Assembly (NCBI RefSeq): GCF_022539665.2
Contig: NC_081334.1
Coordinates: forward strand, 2,356,001-2,420,000
DNA: 64,000 nt
Source of the DNA: Daphnia carinata
Lineage: Eukaryota > Arthropoda > Branchiopoda > Diplostraca > Daphniidae
Reading direction: 5' to 3'
A model generated the notes under the pieces. The model ran no database searches and had not been told where the DNA came from. It saw only the letters and a list, made by a program, of their open reading frames with translations. Positions 25,873 to 37,950 of this stretch are shown in pieces (positions within the stretch are counted from its first letter, which is position 1; each line of letters opens with the position of its first letter). Made by a program: the position numbers and the translations under genes.

Positions 25873-27396
25873 CTGTTATGAAAAAAACATAATAAACATT
25901 ATCAAAATAGCGTATCACAGTTTGGACGTTAACACTATGCGTAATTCGTTGCAATGACCTTAAAGAAAATAATAGCCTTTATCATAACCAAATTACACGA
26001 TGATAAACCTCACAGGAAATCAACTAAAACCACGACCGACTCCCACCGGACCAAAGCCACAAATTATTGAGGTACCAACACATCAGATTGTCATATTATT
26101 CGTGCAGTGATGATCTGTTTTGATTACATTCGTTATAAACAACAGATGTCAAAACAAATTAGCCGTGTTATGAATATTCCCTACCCGAAAAAGCATGCAA
26201 ACACAAACGAATCGATTTTATAATTTGATTTTAAAATAAATTTAGCTTATGTCGTTTCAAATCTGGGATATGTCGTGTTTCTGGCTAGTTGCACAAGAAA
26301 ACAGTTAAGAGCAAACAAAACATGACAGATCCCAGTTTCATAGCAATTCAAATACAAATGGCGTGCTGTGTGTGGTACCCATTGAAAGATATCGTTCTTT
26401 GTGCAACATATTTTCACGCACGCTAAGTTACCGCTAACTCCTCGATTGGAATATAGTATTCGTTCATTGAGCAGACAACAGCTATTACAAAGTGAGCGCT
26501 TCACGGACTTTGGGAAAAGTCCCGTTAAATTTCTAAGCTGCATCGATGTGACCCTTTGAGCCCTACGATATACCCTTGAAGCTAACCATAGATTTTAAGA
26601 AAGATGTAGAAAAATAAGGATAGAACATCTATGTGGAACGAGAAATAAATAGCACAAATAGCGCCAGATGGAATGACGTTAGTTAATGCGATGACGAAAC
26701 AAAAAGGCTATCCTGTCGTTCGGTTGAATGCGACGGTGATTAAAGAGCGCCATGCAAATGATGCCATCTGTTTTAATAACCTTCCCTTAATTTAGATTTC
26801 CTTCCCTATTGTTTGAGAGATGATGAGGAAGGAAAGCACATGAGCATTGCTCCGTGGCACTGAACGCATTCTCCTCTTGCGTGAACGCAGACATACGAAG
26901 TTCACGGACCTACCGGACGAAGTTTAAGGACCTATTTTTTGTCTAACATTTTTCAAAATTCCGTTATGAAACTATGTGTAGACGCTTTTACACGTCCTAT
27001 TGTGCAATTTTTGTTTTCACAAACGATGCCAATCAAGAGCCAACTCGAGTGAACGGTATAATCGGGGGGACACAATAAACGAAATCTTGTTCGAATGAAC
27101 GTTTTCCCACGGGAAACAATCTGGCACGCTTTCAGTGATCTACCGCTATAATGTACACGTTACGATACAATGCGGACCGATTTTTCTTTTGAAAGGCAAT
27201 CATCAACTTTTGCTGTATCACCGTTAACATTGAAAGTATAACGTGGAGGAATTTTCTGAAAACAAAATCTACGGAAAGAAATTGCAATATTCGAATATTC
27301 CGCATAATTCGTGAGCCAATCAACATCCCCAAACGTACAAACAATACAAATGACTTAATTACGAATCAAAATTAATGATAAGTGGTTGTTTCTTAC
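25873..27396. other. Presumed 5' intron of P4HA
   Basis: 1.5 kb with no coding support on either strand. Open frames of 70-98 codons at 26247-26543 and 27132-27344 (minus) lack start context, domains or splice links. Confidence 0.4.
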
Positions 27397-27702
27397 CTGT
27401 AGGCCTGAAGTCTTGAATTAAATGTAAGTTGAAGAATCTTGTTAGCGTCCGCACTTCTTGACGATTGCCGTCCAACTGTGAGCAGACTTTGTTGTACCTG
27501 GACTGGTTAAGGTTTTTTTCTTTCCCGGCCATTTTTCTCTTCCTTTGGACGACTAGGAATTCCACAATTCTATAGTAAGCCGCAAGAAGAGAGAAGGGGA
27601 AAGGAACAACGTTAAACCATCGGTGAGACACGACACAAACAATGACACACACACACACATTTGAGGTCTTTCACACATTTGCTTCAAGGACGTTTGCTTA
27701 CC
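27397..27702 (-). other. Two possible upstream exons (minus strand) of unknown content
   Basis: A strong donor ends an exon at 27397 (CTACAG|GTAAGA) whose acceptor is ACTATAG|AATT at 27569. Another strong donor ends at 27702 (GCTCAG|GTAAGC). One frame stays open across both blocks (…FSKRHWELLPTSAIPAALR, then IVEFLVVQRKRKMAGKEKN and on to DFRPT). Spliced to the P4HA leader acceptor at 25872, that frame stops after six codons, before the P4HA ATG. So this may be a leader with an upstream ORF, or the start of an unrelated gene. I do not recognise the peptide. Confidence 0.3.
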
Positions 27703-28767
27703 TGAGCGCAGCTGGTATGGCCGATGTTGGTAATAACTCCCAATGCCTCTTTGAAAAGCCTCTGGTAGACGGAATTAGGAGAAACAAAGGGAACCTCATC
27801 AAAAAGTCCGATATTCTCACAATTAAACCGAGTGATGACGCGTCTTTGTTTTTTTTAGAGGTGAAACACATAGAATACCTGGTATTGGGTTGTTTATTAC
27901 CCTACCACACGTATCATGTACTTATTAATCTACATCCGTAAGAGCGCGAGACGCAGTCCATTCGGATTGATCATGCGAATTTCAGACTGCAATTTTTTCC
28001 AGATAATTCTTCAGACGCGAAACAAGTCATTTAATAATTACCCATAGCTGTTGAGAACTGTTCCAGTTCACATGCCGCAGAAACAATGGATAGTTAAAAC
28101 AACTTGGCAAATGGAAGGAGGGTGGAAAAAAGGGAAAACGACACCCATAGAAAGTGGGCGATTGCACAACGCACTATGCCGTGATTGAAGGCTGATGATC
28201 CTTTAGAACGGTGGCATACCAGGAGTTGAAAGAACGCGGCTTCATGTGTAAAGTTCCTTCTAAAAAACTAATTTTGCATTTTTTTCCAGCCCCGACTCGC
28301 GCGACACGCCTATTCTTCTTATATGGGTCGGTGGCGTAGGGAACTTAAAGAGACCAGCAACCATCTGTTGCGCTCATCTGCTCCCCCTCTTTGCGGTTCA
28401 CCGCAGTTTTCGCCACCTAAATGGCTTGGCTATTCTACGTACTATTGGACCTTGAAAAGGGTTACAAGAACGTAGCAAAAGCGAGAAAGTTCGAGACCGA
28501 AGGTGAAAGTTAGTATGACTTTCGCTCATCCATGAAAATGGCACTTTATGCGAAAGGGAGTCACGTTTGATCATTTTCTAAGAATCATTCAATTTTACTT
28601 TAAAGAAAATGAACTTACTTGATTTAGATTTTGTAGCAAACATGCTCCTTACTCACATGATGGATATATTCTTAAAAAAGAATCGGACGTCTTTTACAAA
28701 AACCACAGCTTAATTGCGGTAGACGCCAGGACACGGCAGCCACCTAAACACACACTCGCAAAACATT
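27703..28767. other. Intergenic stretch downstream of CDC123
   Basis: About 1 kb with no supported gene. It holds the CDC123 3' UTR and probably the promoter of the minus-strand transcript to the left. Confidence 0.4.
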
Positions 28768-30121
28768 TCAATCACTATCGGTGGTATCGGCTTGTCCAGA
28801 GCGCAATTTCAGAAGATCCATCAGTTTGTAAGGATCTTCACCCGAAGTCAAATGAGCTATGTCTTCTGGAACGCAATAACGACGAAGAGGATTGGTGCGG
28901 ATCCCAGATTCTTCGGCGATGAAACGAAAGTCAGGCATACTATCCAGACCAACATAGTTTTTGACAACCTATTATTAGCAAAGGTTTTACAATGAGAATG
29001 ATGTCATTACCTGTGGGAACATGTGGCCGTCCCTAAATTATTGCTCGTCTGTAACAGATCTTCACTCCAGTCGAATAATAACGAGTCCGTGGTGATTCCA
29101 TAAGGATTGATGTCAACTAAAACGATTTTATCCTTCCGCTGTCGGACCACATCCATCACGTAATTATCGAGGGGGAATTTGGGACCTATCTGTTCTTTGA
29201 AGAAACTCAAGATATCACGTACTATGTCCTCCTTTTCTATTTCAATATGAGCACAGTGTATAGACTCGTCTCGTTGAGATATACCTTGATATAAAAACAA
29301 CAAATACGAATTAAAAGCTGCGATGTTTTAAAAATCTGTTACGGTTACATACCAATTAAATTCTTATTTCGTACGAAACAACGAAATTCATTTGCCGGGT
29401 TGATCTCGATCCACTTTCTGAGAATAAGATCATATTTAACAGGTTCTGAATTAAGGGCATGGTCTTCACAATCCTATAAAATACTGTTCAGTTTGTATCA
29501 TAATTTTTGGATTTGTTCAGTTAGATTCTACCTTGAATGGTTGGGTCAGGTCATGAAGAACAAAATCTGAGCTTTTCAGCAAGAGATGTACATCTGCAGG
29601 CATATGGCATTGGAGGGAATTATTTAAAGCAATCCACGAGGCATCCTAGAAGGTTAAAGATTACCAACTGCTGAATGGTTGTATAAATAAAATAAAAATT
29701 TAGAAATTCTTGAAAATCACAAAACCTTAGGCGAGCTCCAGTTTAACTTTACAAAGACTTTGCCACCAAATTCAGCTATTACATCTGCAATCTTTTTATC
29801 AATTTCTTCAAAATGTGGTGCCTAAAAAAAGAAAATTAGTCGAAATCGAATGACAATATGAATGACAACTACCTCAAGTGACGGTGTTTCACTTTCTGCC
29901 TTGATCCAACCTTCTTCGTCATCTTCGGAATCGCTGGAAGTTGATTCATTACCTTTATCGTATGTGATCAACGCTTGATCGCTACGCAGCACCAAGTTAT
30001 CGGCAAGCAAGTAATCAACGAACTCTTGTGACAATGGAATGATACGACTAGGAAAGGTGACCTTTTTAAAATGTGGATACCATTCGGAAAACGAGCACGC
30101 TAATATTTCCCAGCTTTTCAT
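28768..30121 (-). CDS. Cdc123: Cell division cycle protein 123 (eIF2 assembly factor)
   Basis: CDC123 is an ATP-grasp-type chaperone that helps assemble the eIF2 heterotrimer by binding its gamma subunit. Six minus-strand exons (30121-29873, 29821-29726, 29645-29532, 29473-29353, 29284-29011, 28939-28768) sum to 1026 bp, 341 residues, close to the usual length. The N-terminal [20 protein letters not shown] is diagnostic, followed by an acidic linker ([11 protein letters not shown]). The ATP-grasp core is visible: [38 protein letters not shown] and the metal/ATP-binding [19 protein letters not shown]. The C-terminal [20 protein letters not shown] segment matches the family. Upstream, about 3.1 kb separate it from the next gene. 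Confidence 0.95.
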
Positions 30122-31480
30122 TACTCTGTTTAAAATTTAAATCTTAACGTTGGCTCTTTCGACAGTTTGTATTATTTTACAGCCAAAATAGCAGACTACT
30201 AACGTGAATGTTTTTTCACTTTACCAACACGCTTCTGGTTGCCTAGGCCATCTTTGGAAGAAAAACTGAAGCTTTCTTTTTACTAACAGTGACAATCTAC
30301 TGGCGATGTTATCACACTGGTAAAAATGGGAAAGGAGTGCAAAATTGCTGCGCGTAAAACGACTGGTACGGTATCTAACATAAATGTAGAATCATTTTAA
30401 GTGAAATGAGAAGTGCTGGTGGCCTTTGGTCACCGCTACACTTGTGATCAAGTAACTTATCCCAGAAATCAATACGACATATTCTACGGAATACATTTTG
30501 AATTGTGCCAACTTAACTTTGAAAAATAAAATGAATTTGAAGTTAAATTAAAAACATAGTTACGGTGAAGTGAAGGGAAGGATAAAATTTCACAAACGCA
30601 CGGCCCATAAAATAATAGCACTTTAAAATATCTATGACCTCTCTGACTCACACTCCTGTGGCTACTGGTCAAAGGACGTGTAGAACATTCGCGCCTAAAA
30701 AATCCAACCCCACACCCCTCCAAGCGGCGGAAAAATGCTGCTGTTTTTGGTTGCAAATAAGTTGTTTATGTTACCCTCCCTCTCGCTTTCCACAAGGGAA
30801 AAAGGTTTTCTTGATGACGATGCAGCATTTTTAACCGCGAAAAAAAGAAAAAGAAAAAAAATGAAGTGGCGCTGAAAGTTTCCCGCCACCCGAAGAAATT
30901 GAATATTAATGAAGGCATGTATGTATAGCCTTGATGGATCTACTATTTTTCTCAGGTTTACCATATCTATTCGTATCCTTGTTGTAATGAAATAATATGT
31001 ATTGATTCTTTATAAAATACATTTAACAGTTATTTGCTCAATAACAGGGAAAGTAACATTATTTGTTAATATAATAAATATACATGAAACATACAAATTA
31101 ATGTAGAAGTATATGCTGTAGATGAAAAATACAAATTAAAATGTATATAGATATAAATCGCGGGGCTGAGCCTCGCTTCAAATTGCGGGGGGGGGGGGGG
31201 GGGGGGGGGTTGTCGGGTTTTTAACGGTTTGACCATATGCCTTTGGGTCGGCCTCAGGCCAAAAAAAGAAACCCGTTTACCTGCTACCCGATTACCCTGC
31301 TTTGTACCCTGCTTTTCCGTTTTGTGCAATACATTTCATTTTAAATTTATATTTTCATCCCTTATCCGCTATTTTTCACGTTTTTATGAGTCCTATCCCT
31401 TATGAGGGGTATTTTAAACCGAACCAAGCCACTTGAGAAGTACCGATTGGCCCGGGGTAGTCGGTGCGGTTTAACGTGTC

Positions 31481-31904
31481 TCGGGGAATCCCCTCCCTAC
31501 CCCCTCAGTGTACGAAACTTAAATAATTTTTACCAGTGAAACTATAAGTCTAAAATCAATAATTTTTACAGGAATAGATAGCTCTTGATGAGGGCTATCC
31601 ATTTCTGTAAAATTTGTAAAGAAATTTTCATAAACAAAAAAGTTTGAAGAGGCACGATATTTTTCATTTATATCAACTAGGTCGAGTATATTTGTAGAGC
31701 GCAAAAACTATCCAAAAATTTTTTTGTCAACTTTCTTTGTTTATAAGAATTCGTTTACAAATTTTATAGAAATGGATAGCCCTTGATGAGAGCTATACAT
31801 TTCTGTAAAATTTATGTATTTTGGACTTATAGTTTATTTTATAATAATTATTTTAGTTTCGTGTACTACGGGTAGGGAAAGCGGGGGGGTAGGGGAAACC
31901 CCGA
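31481..31904. mobile_element. Foldback/MITE-like element with long inverted arms
   Basis: The two ends are imperfect inverted repeats of about 170 bp. The left end begins TCGGGGAATCCCCT and the right end closes AGGGGAAACCCCGA. Further in, GTACGAAACTTAAATAAT pairs with the reverse complement of ATTATTTTAGTTTCGTGTAC, and ACTATAAGTC with GACTTATAGT. Each arm also holds a near-palindrome around GCTCTTGATGAGGGC. The centre has no coding capacity, so this would be a non-autonomous element. Target-site duplications were not resolved. Confidence 0.65.
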
Positions 31905-32929
31905 AATATTGAAAACTTTGGGGCATCCGTTCGGGCATTGTTTTTAGCTTTAAAATAATAATAATATATTCATTCGATTCGTATTAAAATAAGGAATATC
32001 GTGGTGTAATTAAAAAATTAATACATATTTATTAATAATTCTTTTTAAGGTATTGAAACGTGTAGTGAAAACTCACTGTTGCTAAGTCAAATCATGTTCC
32101 ATAAAATAAAAAAATATTTAATTAAGGTACAAAGTAGTGTATTGCATAAATTAAAACGAAAAACAAACAATAAATTTACATAATAAATATATGCCTAAAA
32201 ACACAAACAAATAAAGGCGCCAAAAAAATGTGGGAGCGTGCGAAACAGAGAGGGATGGAGAGGCTTAAAGGTGGGGAGAGAAAAAGGACCAATCAGAAGG
32301 CCAGGATATTTCTCCTGCGATGCAGACTACATCATAGCGACAGAGTTGTGCTGTACAGTCGCACTTGTCCTACCTTTGGTGGCAAGGAACCACATGCTCG
32401 TGTACGAGTCCTTGTTTCAGATTATTCAACCAAAGAAAACCAGGTAAGATGTTCTTTTCCTTGTTCTGGTTTCATTTCTATAGAGGTTAGATTACCGAAG
32501 CGCCAACTTCGTTGCTTTTTCTTTCAATTATCTGCGAACCCACAGATACATTCAAGGCCATGTGCTGGCTGTTGTGAGCGCGAATTACATGAAACTTGTA
32601 ATGTCCGATGCCAACGGCTCTTTAGTCAACAAGAAAATTTAAGGCTTGACGGTCAATGACTCGAGAGTTTCCAACTGTTTGTTAGAAGCATGGTATATAC
32701 TGACGTCACAATTTTTATGGAATTCAATAGCTAACTTCGAATGAAAAATGTAAGCTTCACACCTTGTTTTTCTCTACTTCTTATGAACGACAACTGAACA
32801 AGCATCTGAACTATTATTTTATTTGAAGTAATTAATCTACTCTAAAGAAAGTAAAACGTGAACAAAAGTAGTGACAGATGACTGCTAAGAAACGTCCTAT
32901 TATACAAACTTATGAATGCCACGTTCACT

Positions 32930-33139
32930 TTAGGGAATCCGGTTCTGTTTCCTGGTCGAATATGGCAGCTTATCATTCCAAGCACCGCCTGTCGGGATCA
33001 AAAGCAGCACGAGATCCCAAATTTTAAACTTGGTGTATGATATGTCCTTGAATTGACAATGCCATACGGACTTTTTCTTGCAAACATAGGTAAGTAAGGA
33101 GACGGATGCAAGCAATAAGGATACAGAAAGCTTCAACAT
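32930..33139 (-). CDS. Doubtful small secreted ORF
   Basis: A 69-codon minus-strand frame opens MLKLSVSLLLASVSLLTYVC, a plausible signal peptide, then KKKSVWHCQFKDISY and an aromatic-rich tail. It lies head to head with dehydrogenase A. No homology recognised, no introns, no clear promoter. It could be chance. Confidence 0.2.
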   Translation of the reverse strand: MLKLSVSLLLASVSLLTYVCKKKSVWHCQFKDISYTKFKIWDLVLLLIPTGGAWNDKLPYSTRKQNRIP

Positions 33140-33273
33140 TTTTCTCGAATCATTTGTCGTAACCGCCCCCCCCCCTCTCTTGCTTACTCTCCGTCTAGCT
33201 GGAAATTCAACAGAAAACCACTCGGCGGGCTGGCTTGGTGTTTCAAACGTCTCGCGGCTTTAGAATCGACAAG

Positions 33274-35001
33274 ATGACGTTTTCTGTGCTAGAATGGATC
33301 GCCGTTGTAACTTTAGCATTGGTTGGATTTAAGCTATCATGGAACTTCTTCCATTTTTTCTTCACCACATTTATTGGATCCTGGTTCAAGTTAAATCTCA
33401 ATCTGGTAGATTACGGACCGTGGTCGGGTGAGTAGAGTCTTCCTATTTTCTAACACTTTGCTGCTATACACTTCAGTACAAGATTTTAAGACGATTGGAC
33501 ATATTGGTTACTGTACAAAAATGTTGATTGAAATGTAAACTCAAAACGTCGCGTTTTCCCTGGCCGATTTTTTCTTTAATTAAATTTGCACGTGGTGACA
33601 CACCTTGTGGAAACATGCAAAACAGGTTACGATGCCCTTGAGTTGGAATGCGATTCCTTTGAATTAAAAAAAAAAGGGCAAGTGTGCATTGTTAGCAAAG
33701 CAAACCTCGAATGTTGAGATATTCTGTCATTTTTTCGTTACATATGGTGCTTAGTAAATGTTTACATAACGTAAAACGCTGACGTTTCTGTTGACATTGC
33801 AGTTGTCACGGGTTCGACAGATGGAATTGGCAAAGCTTATGCACATAAGGTATGACCTAAGTGACTCTTTGCAACAAAACAAGTCTGCAGTAAAAGTAGG
33901 CGCTTGAGATATTGTACTTCATTGTTGTTAATCATGGTTTACTTAACTTTCTTTCAAACCCCCTATAGCTGGCCGCAATTGGGATCAACGTCGTCCTTAT
34001 AAGTCGGTCGCCTTCTAAGCTTGAGGCAACAGCACGAGAAATTCGTAAGTCATATTGTTTCTTCTTCCGTGATGTTCCCTTTTTTTTTTCTTGGCTCGAC
34101 CGATTTCCTTAGTGTCATCAACCTCATTTCTTATTCCTTTTCGTATTATAGAAGCTCTTTATCCACTCGTTCGTGTTAAAACGGTGGCCGTTGACTTCAC
34201 TGGGGATCGTTCTATTTACAAGGCCATTACCTCTGAGTTGATGAACTTGGATGTTGGTATTTTGATCAACAATGTGGGCATGAACCCTGGATTTTGTCAG
34301 CCTTTCACGGATCTAGAAGACGAGAACGTTTTGGACGATATTATCCATTGGTATTTAAATTAAAGTTTTGTTTAAAAAACCTTCTATTAAAACATTGTTT
34401 TCCAATCATTTGTCTCCGAAAATGGTAGCAATGTGTTGTCCATGGCTCGAATGACTCACATGGTCTTACCTGGCATGATTCGTCGGGGTCGAGGTGTTAT
34501 CCTTAATATCGGATCTATTTCAGGCGCTTTCGCAAGTAAGTTTAAATGTGAAATGCATGAATTTAATCAATTTTAATGTGATTTGAAATCGCTATTTTCT
34601 ACAGCGCCTCTGGCTACTGTTTATGGCGCCACGAAGGTACGGTCTAATTACGAAATTATTTTTGAATTTTGCGTGCTTATTCTCATGTCCTTCATATTGC
34701 GTTCTGACGTTTTTGAAGGCCTTTGTTGACAAATTCTCGCGTGATCTGACAACTGAACTCGGTGGCACCGGAGTGATTGTTCAGGTAACAATATCAAATG
34801 TTTTCGGTTCTTTCTCATTTAAATATAAATTTCGAATTCTAGACGGTGTTGCCTGGTTACGTTATGACGAACATGCTAAATGACACGACCTTCAGTAAAT
34901 CCTCCTGGACAGTGCCGAACCCACAGGATTTTGTAGAGGCCAATTTCCGCACTCTAGGCCTCGAGTCACGCACTGCTTCATTTTGGTACCACAAGCTTAT
35001 G
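33274..35001 (+). CDS. Short-chain dehydrogenase A (HSD17B12 / 3-oxoacyl-CoA reductase type), last exon not found
   Basis: ER-membrane SDR of the family that reduces 3-oxoacyl-CoA in very-long-chain fatty acid elongation or acts on 17-ketosteroids. Eight exons: 33274-33427, 33803-33849, 33969-34044, 34152-34350, 34429-34535, 34605-34636, 34719-34784 and 34843-35001, 280 codons without a stop. A membrane segment (WIAVVTLALVGFKL) precedes the NADP site VVTGSTDGIGKAYA; VVLISRSPSK supplies the Arg; GILINNVGMN; catalytic Ser in ILNIGSISGAF; catalytic YGATK. The last exon of its paralogues (starting LYW/LYF) was not found after the donor at 35002. Read-through adds VRHKLLPFYFICIAV and stops at 35049. 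It has three introns not present in the simplest paralogues C and D. Confidence 0.85.
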
Positions 35002-36153
35002 GTACGTCATAAGCTTTTACCTTTCTATTTCATATGTATCGCGGTCTAACATCCACTTTCAATCACCAAATCGGGTTTCATTTCGTGCGCGTAGCTTTCG
35101 TTTTGCGAAACCACGTGCTTCCTCCTTCCCGATGCGTTTAGCTTCTTCGCTCGTAAACATCTTGAGGGACTCAGAGTGGCAAGCGGACCTTTGAATTCGC
35201 TATCCTTCGCCAAGTAGTATGAACGCCCGTGACCGACGAAGAACACCTATACCAGTACGAAATTACTATATCTTTACACCGATTGTACTTTTTGTTTTCC
35301 GCGTTGTGATTTCCCTTTTTTTGTGTGTTCCTCAACATTTCCGTAATAATGGGGCTTACTATCATTTATTATATTATTCAATTTGTTAATCAGCCTCTTG
35401 TTACCGATTTGTGTTGTGTATTTAAGTACAATGTCCCAACGCTGTACTTACATGGATTTTCTTGGGTTATTATTTTTTATTTGTTAAAGTCTTACTTTGT
35501 TTTAAATTTAAAGTAAGATGTTAATTTGTTAATTCAAGAGGGATTTTTTCTTTTCGTTTTACGTTTTACGTTTTGTGACTCCTTTTCCTTCCTCTTGTCC
35601 GCCGTATTTGTTTTCCCCAGCGATACTTTGAACTGCTAAAACAGTGTTATGTCTACAGGGATGAGAGGTCTTGTGTGGCAGAACTATTCCTGGCAACGCT
35701 GGTGTGTGATAACGCGATGGGGACGGAATGGATTTTGACTAAACACCCTGGTGGGGGGGGGGGGGCCGATATGAGAAGGGCCTGGCTTGTATCAACTCCG
35801 ATGTCTCAGCTGATAACGTTCCCGGCTATTTGGAGAGATAGAAAACGAGGGGAGGCGAGCACACGGAACCTTTGCGCATGAGCGCTGGACTTTGGACATA
35901 TGGATCTGTTTTCATTGATGTTCTGTCGAGTTGTACAGCACAGAGGCAGTAGGGTTGAGGGGGAAACTAAGTTTGTAACGAAGGCATTCGTTATGCGCAA
36001 GCTCGTACATTGGCTTAATCTTAACGGTGACAGTTGTGTCTGCAGTTTTGACTAGCGATCGACATAATTTTGTTCGTAAACATTTAACGTTCCCCGTGCT
36101 TGCAGTTTCGTGCGAGTTCCATTTTCTGCAAGTTGCGAACATTATTTGGAACA
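35002..36153. other. Spacer between dehydrogenases A and B
   Basis: The expected last exon of gene A should lie here. Candidate acceptors exist at 35262 and 35620, but the peptides after them do not resemble the paralogues. A minus-strand open frame at 35246-35046 has coding-like charge patterns in two frames but no family. A run of about 13 G lies at 35754-35765. Confidence 0.4.
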
Positions 36154-37507
36154 ATGTGCTGGCTCGAAAGCCTGGGATTCGTAACCGGTTTGGTGTTAAT
36201 TTTAAAGTCAATTTACAACTTGAGCCATTTTGTTTATGTAAATTTCCTGGGCCGATTTATTGGGCACGGGCTCAACATCAGCAAATGTGGACCTTGGGCG
36301 GGTAATTCATTTATAACAAATACAAATAAAAATTTATTGATTTTTTTAATGATATTGACAGTGGTAACGGGTGCAACAGACGGAATCGGAAAATCTTATG
36401 CTCGTTTGGTATGTATTTATATAACCTGTATATACAAAATTAAAATATAAGTTTTATCGTTTTAAATGTTTTGCATTGTTTAACAGTTGGCAGCGAAAGG
36501 CTTGAACGTGGTGCTAGTCAGTAGGACGCCAGCCAAGCTACAGAAAGTTGCCGACGAAATCAGTTAGTTTAAAACATTTCAATTAAATGTATGTTACTTA
36601 TTTTAATTTATGTCTGTACATCTTTAGAAAGCGAGTATGGATCGATAGAAATCAAGACGATTGCAGTCGACTTCACGGATGGCAACTCGATCTACTCGAA
36701 ACTTGAAGCAGAGCTGAGTCAGTTCGAGATTGGCATTTTGATTAACAATGTAGGGATGGCTGTTGGGTTCGCCGAATCCTTTGCTGATATCGCTGACGAG
36801 AAGAGTCTTAACGATATCGTCAACTGCAATATATTATCGATGGTTCGTTCTTGTTGTCGTCTATTGGTCATAGATTATGGCTTTTAAATTATATTTATGA
36901 TGGTTAGGTCCGAATGTCCCGGCTGGTTCTACCCCAAATGATTAAGCGAAAGAAGGGCGTCATCGTTAACATCGGTTCGATATCAGGAGCATTCGCTACC
37001 CCTTTCGCTACAGTTTACGGTGCAACCAAGGTGAAAAGCAATCATTAAATTTGTCCCATAAACTCGTACTCATTAAAACCGTAAATTTAATTTTCTGTTT
37101 CAGGCATTTGTTGATAAATTTTCTTGTGATTTATCGTCTGAAGTCAAAGAATCGGGTGTTATTGTTCAAACGGTTCATCCTGGCTTCGTCGTCACTAACA
37201 TGTCGAAATTGAGGAAGGCCACTTGGAAGGCTCCTACTCCGGATAGGTTTGTCGCAGCAGCTTTGTCCACTTTAGGCCTGACCAATCGCACCTCTGGTTT
37301 TTGGTTTCACTCAATTCAGGTACATAAAATTAAGCAACCGTCCACCACCGAATTTAATGAATAACTAATTTGATTTTCCTGATTTCAAAGCTTTACTGGG
37401 GCGAATTAGCAAAATTCATTTTTCCGGAATCAATGGCATTTTTTACGATTAAATTTATGAAGTCGCATCGTCAAAGAGTACTCAACAGGCAGAGTAACTC
37501 AAAGTAA
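36154..37507 (+). CDS. Short-chain dehydrogenase B (HSD17B12 / 3-oxoacyl-CoA reductase type)
   Basis: Seven exons (36154-36301, 36362-36408, 36487-36562, 36628-36842, 36908-37030, 37104-37319, 37391-37507) give 313 residues. The membrane anchor LGFVTGLVLILKSIYNL is followed by VVTGATDGIGKSYARL (cofactor loop), VVLVSRTPAKLQ (Arg for NADP), GILINNVGMA, catalytic Ser in VNIGSISGAF and YGATK. The C-terminal segment LYWGELAKFIFPE leads to a basic tail (KSHRQRVLNRQ), as in ER-retained family members. It sits 1.1 kb after A and 0.4 kb before C, same strand. Its fourth intron (36843-36907) is private to this copy and is flanked by a 7-bp direct repeat. Substrate cannot be told from sequence. Confidence 0.93.
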
Positions 37508-37950
37508 AATCATACGCTTAATATGCGTGAACTACAATGGAATCATCTAGTGAAATGTTTTACGATGAAATTATAAACATATTTTCAATATGTTTATTGA
37601 ATTTTTCATAATACAGACGTCACATTTCAAAGAGAAAATTTGAAATAGAAAAAAGGGAAAGTACGTCTATTTCTAATTCACTTTAATTAAGCGGAACTTT
37701 AGTCTTTATCGAGTTACTGTGGTCAGAGTTCAATAATTCGTACAGCTTTACGATGACTAAACAAAAAATGGGAAATCATGCTGGTTGGACGTGCTGTCGC
37801 ACAGCCTTAATGTGAGATATCTCAGCTAGTCTTATCATGAAGCCTATGACAAGGCAAAATGAACGTCCATGTAAGTGCAGTCGGTTACAACCATCGCTGT
37901 ATTTCAGTTGAAAATTTGTGTACTTAAATTGAATCATTTTTAATACACAA

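Larger units (their letters stand above)
30122..33273. other. Gene-poor, repeat-bearing AT-rich region
   Basis: Contains a run of about 21 G at 31189-31209, a foldback element at 31481-31904 and AT-rich sequence around them. An open frame at 32228-32440 ends at a good donor (ACCAG|GTAAGA) but matches nothing I know. Another on the minus strand at 33139-32930 opens with a signal-peptide-like segment (MLKLSVSLLLASVSLLTYVC) and stops after 69 codons; it could be a small secreted product but has no further support. Confidence 0.5.

Noticed and set aside
32228..32659. Open frame with a good donor at 32441
   Set aside because: Two frames are open at once, no family was recognised, and no partner exon could be joined; not called as a gene.
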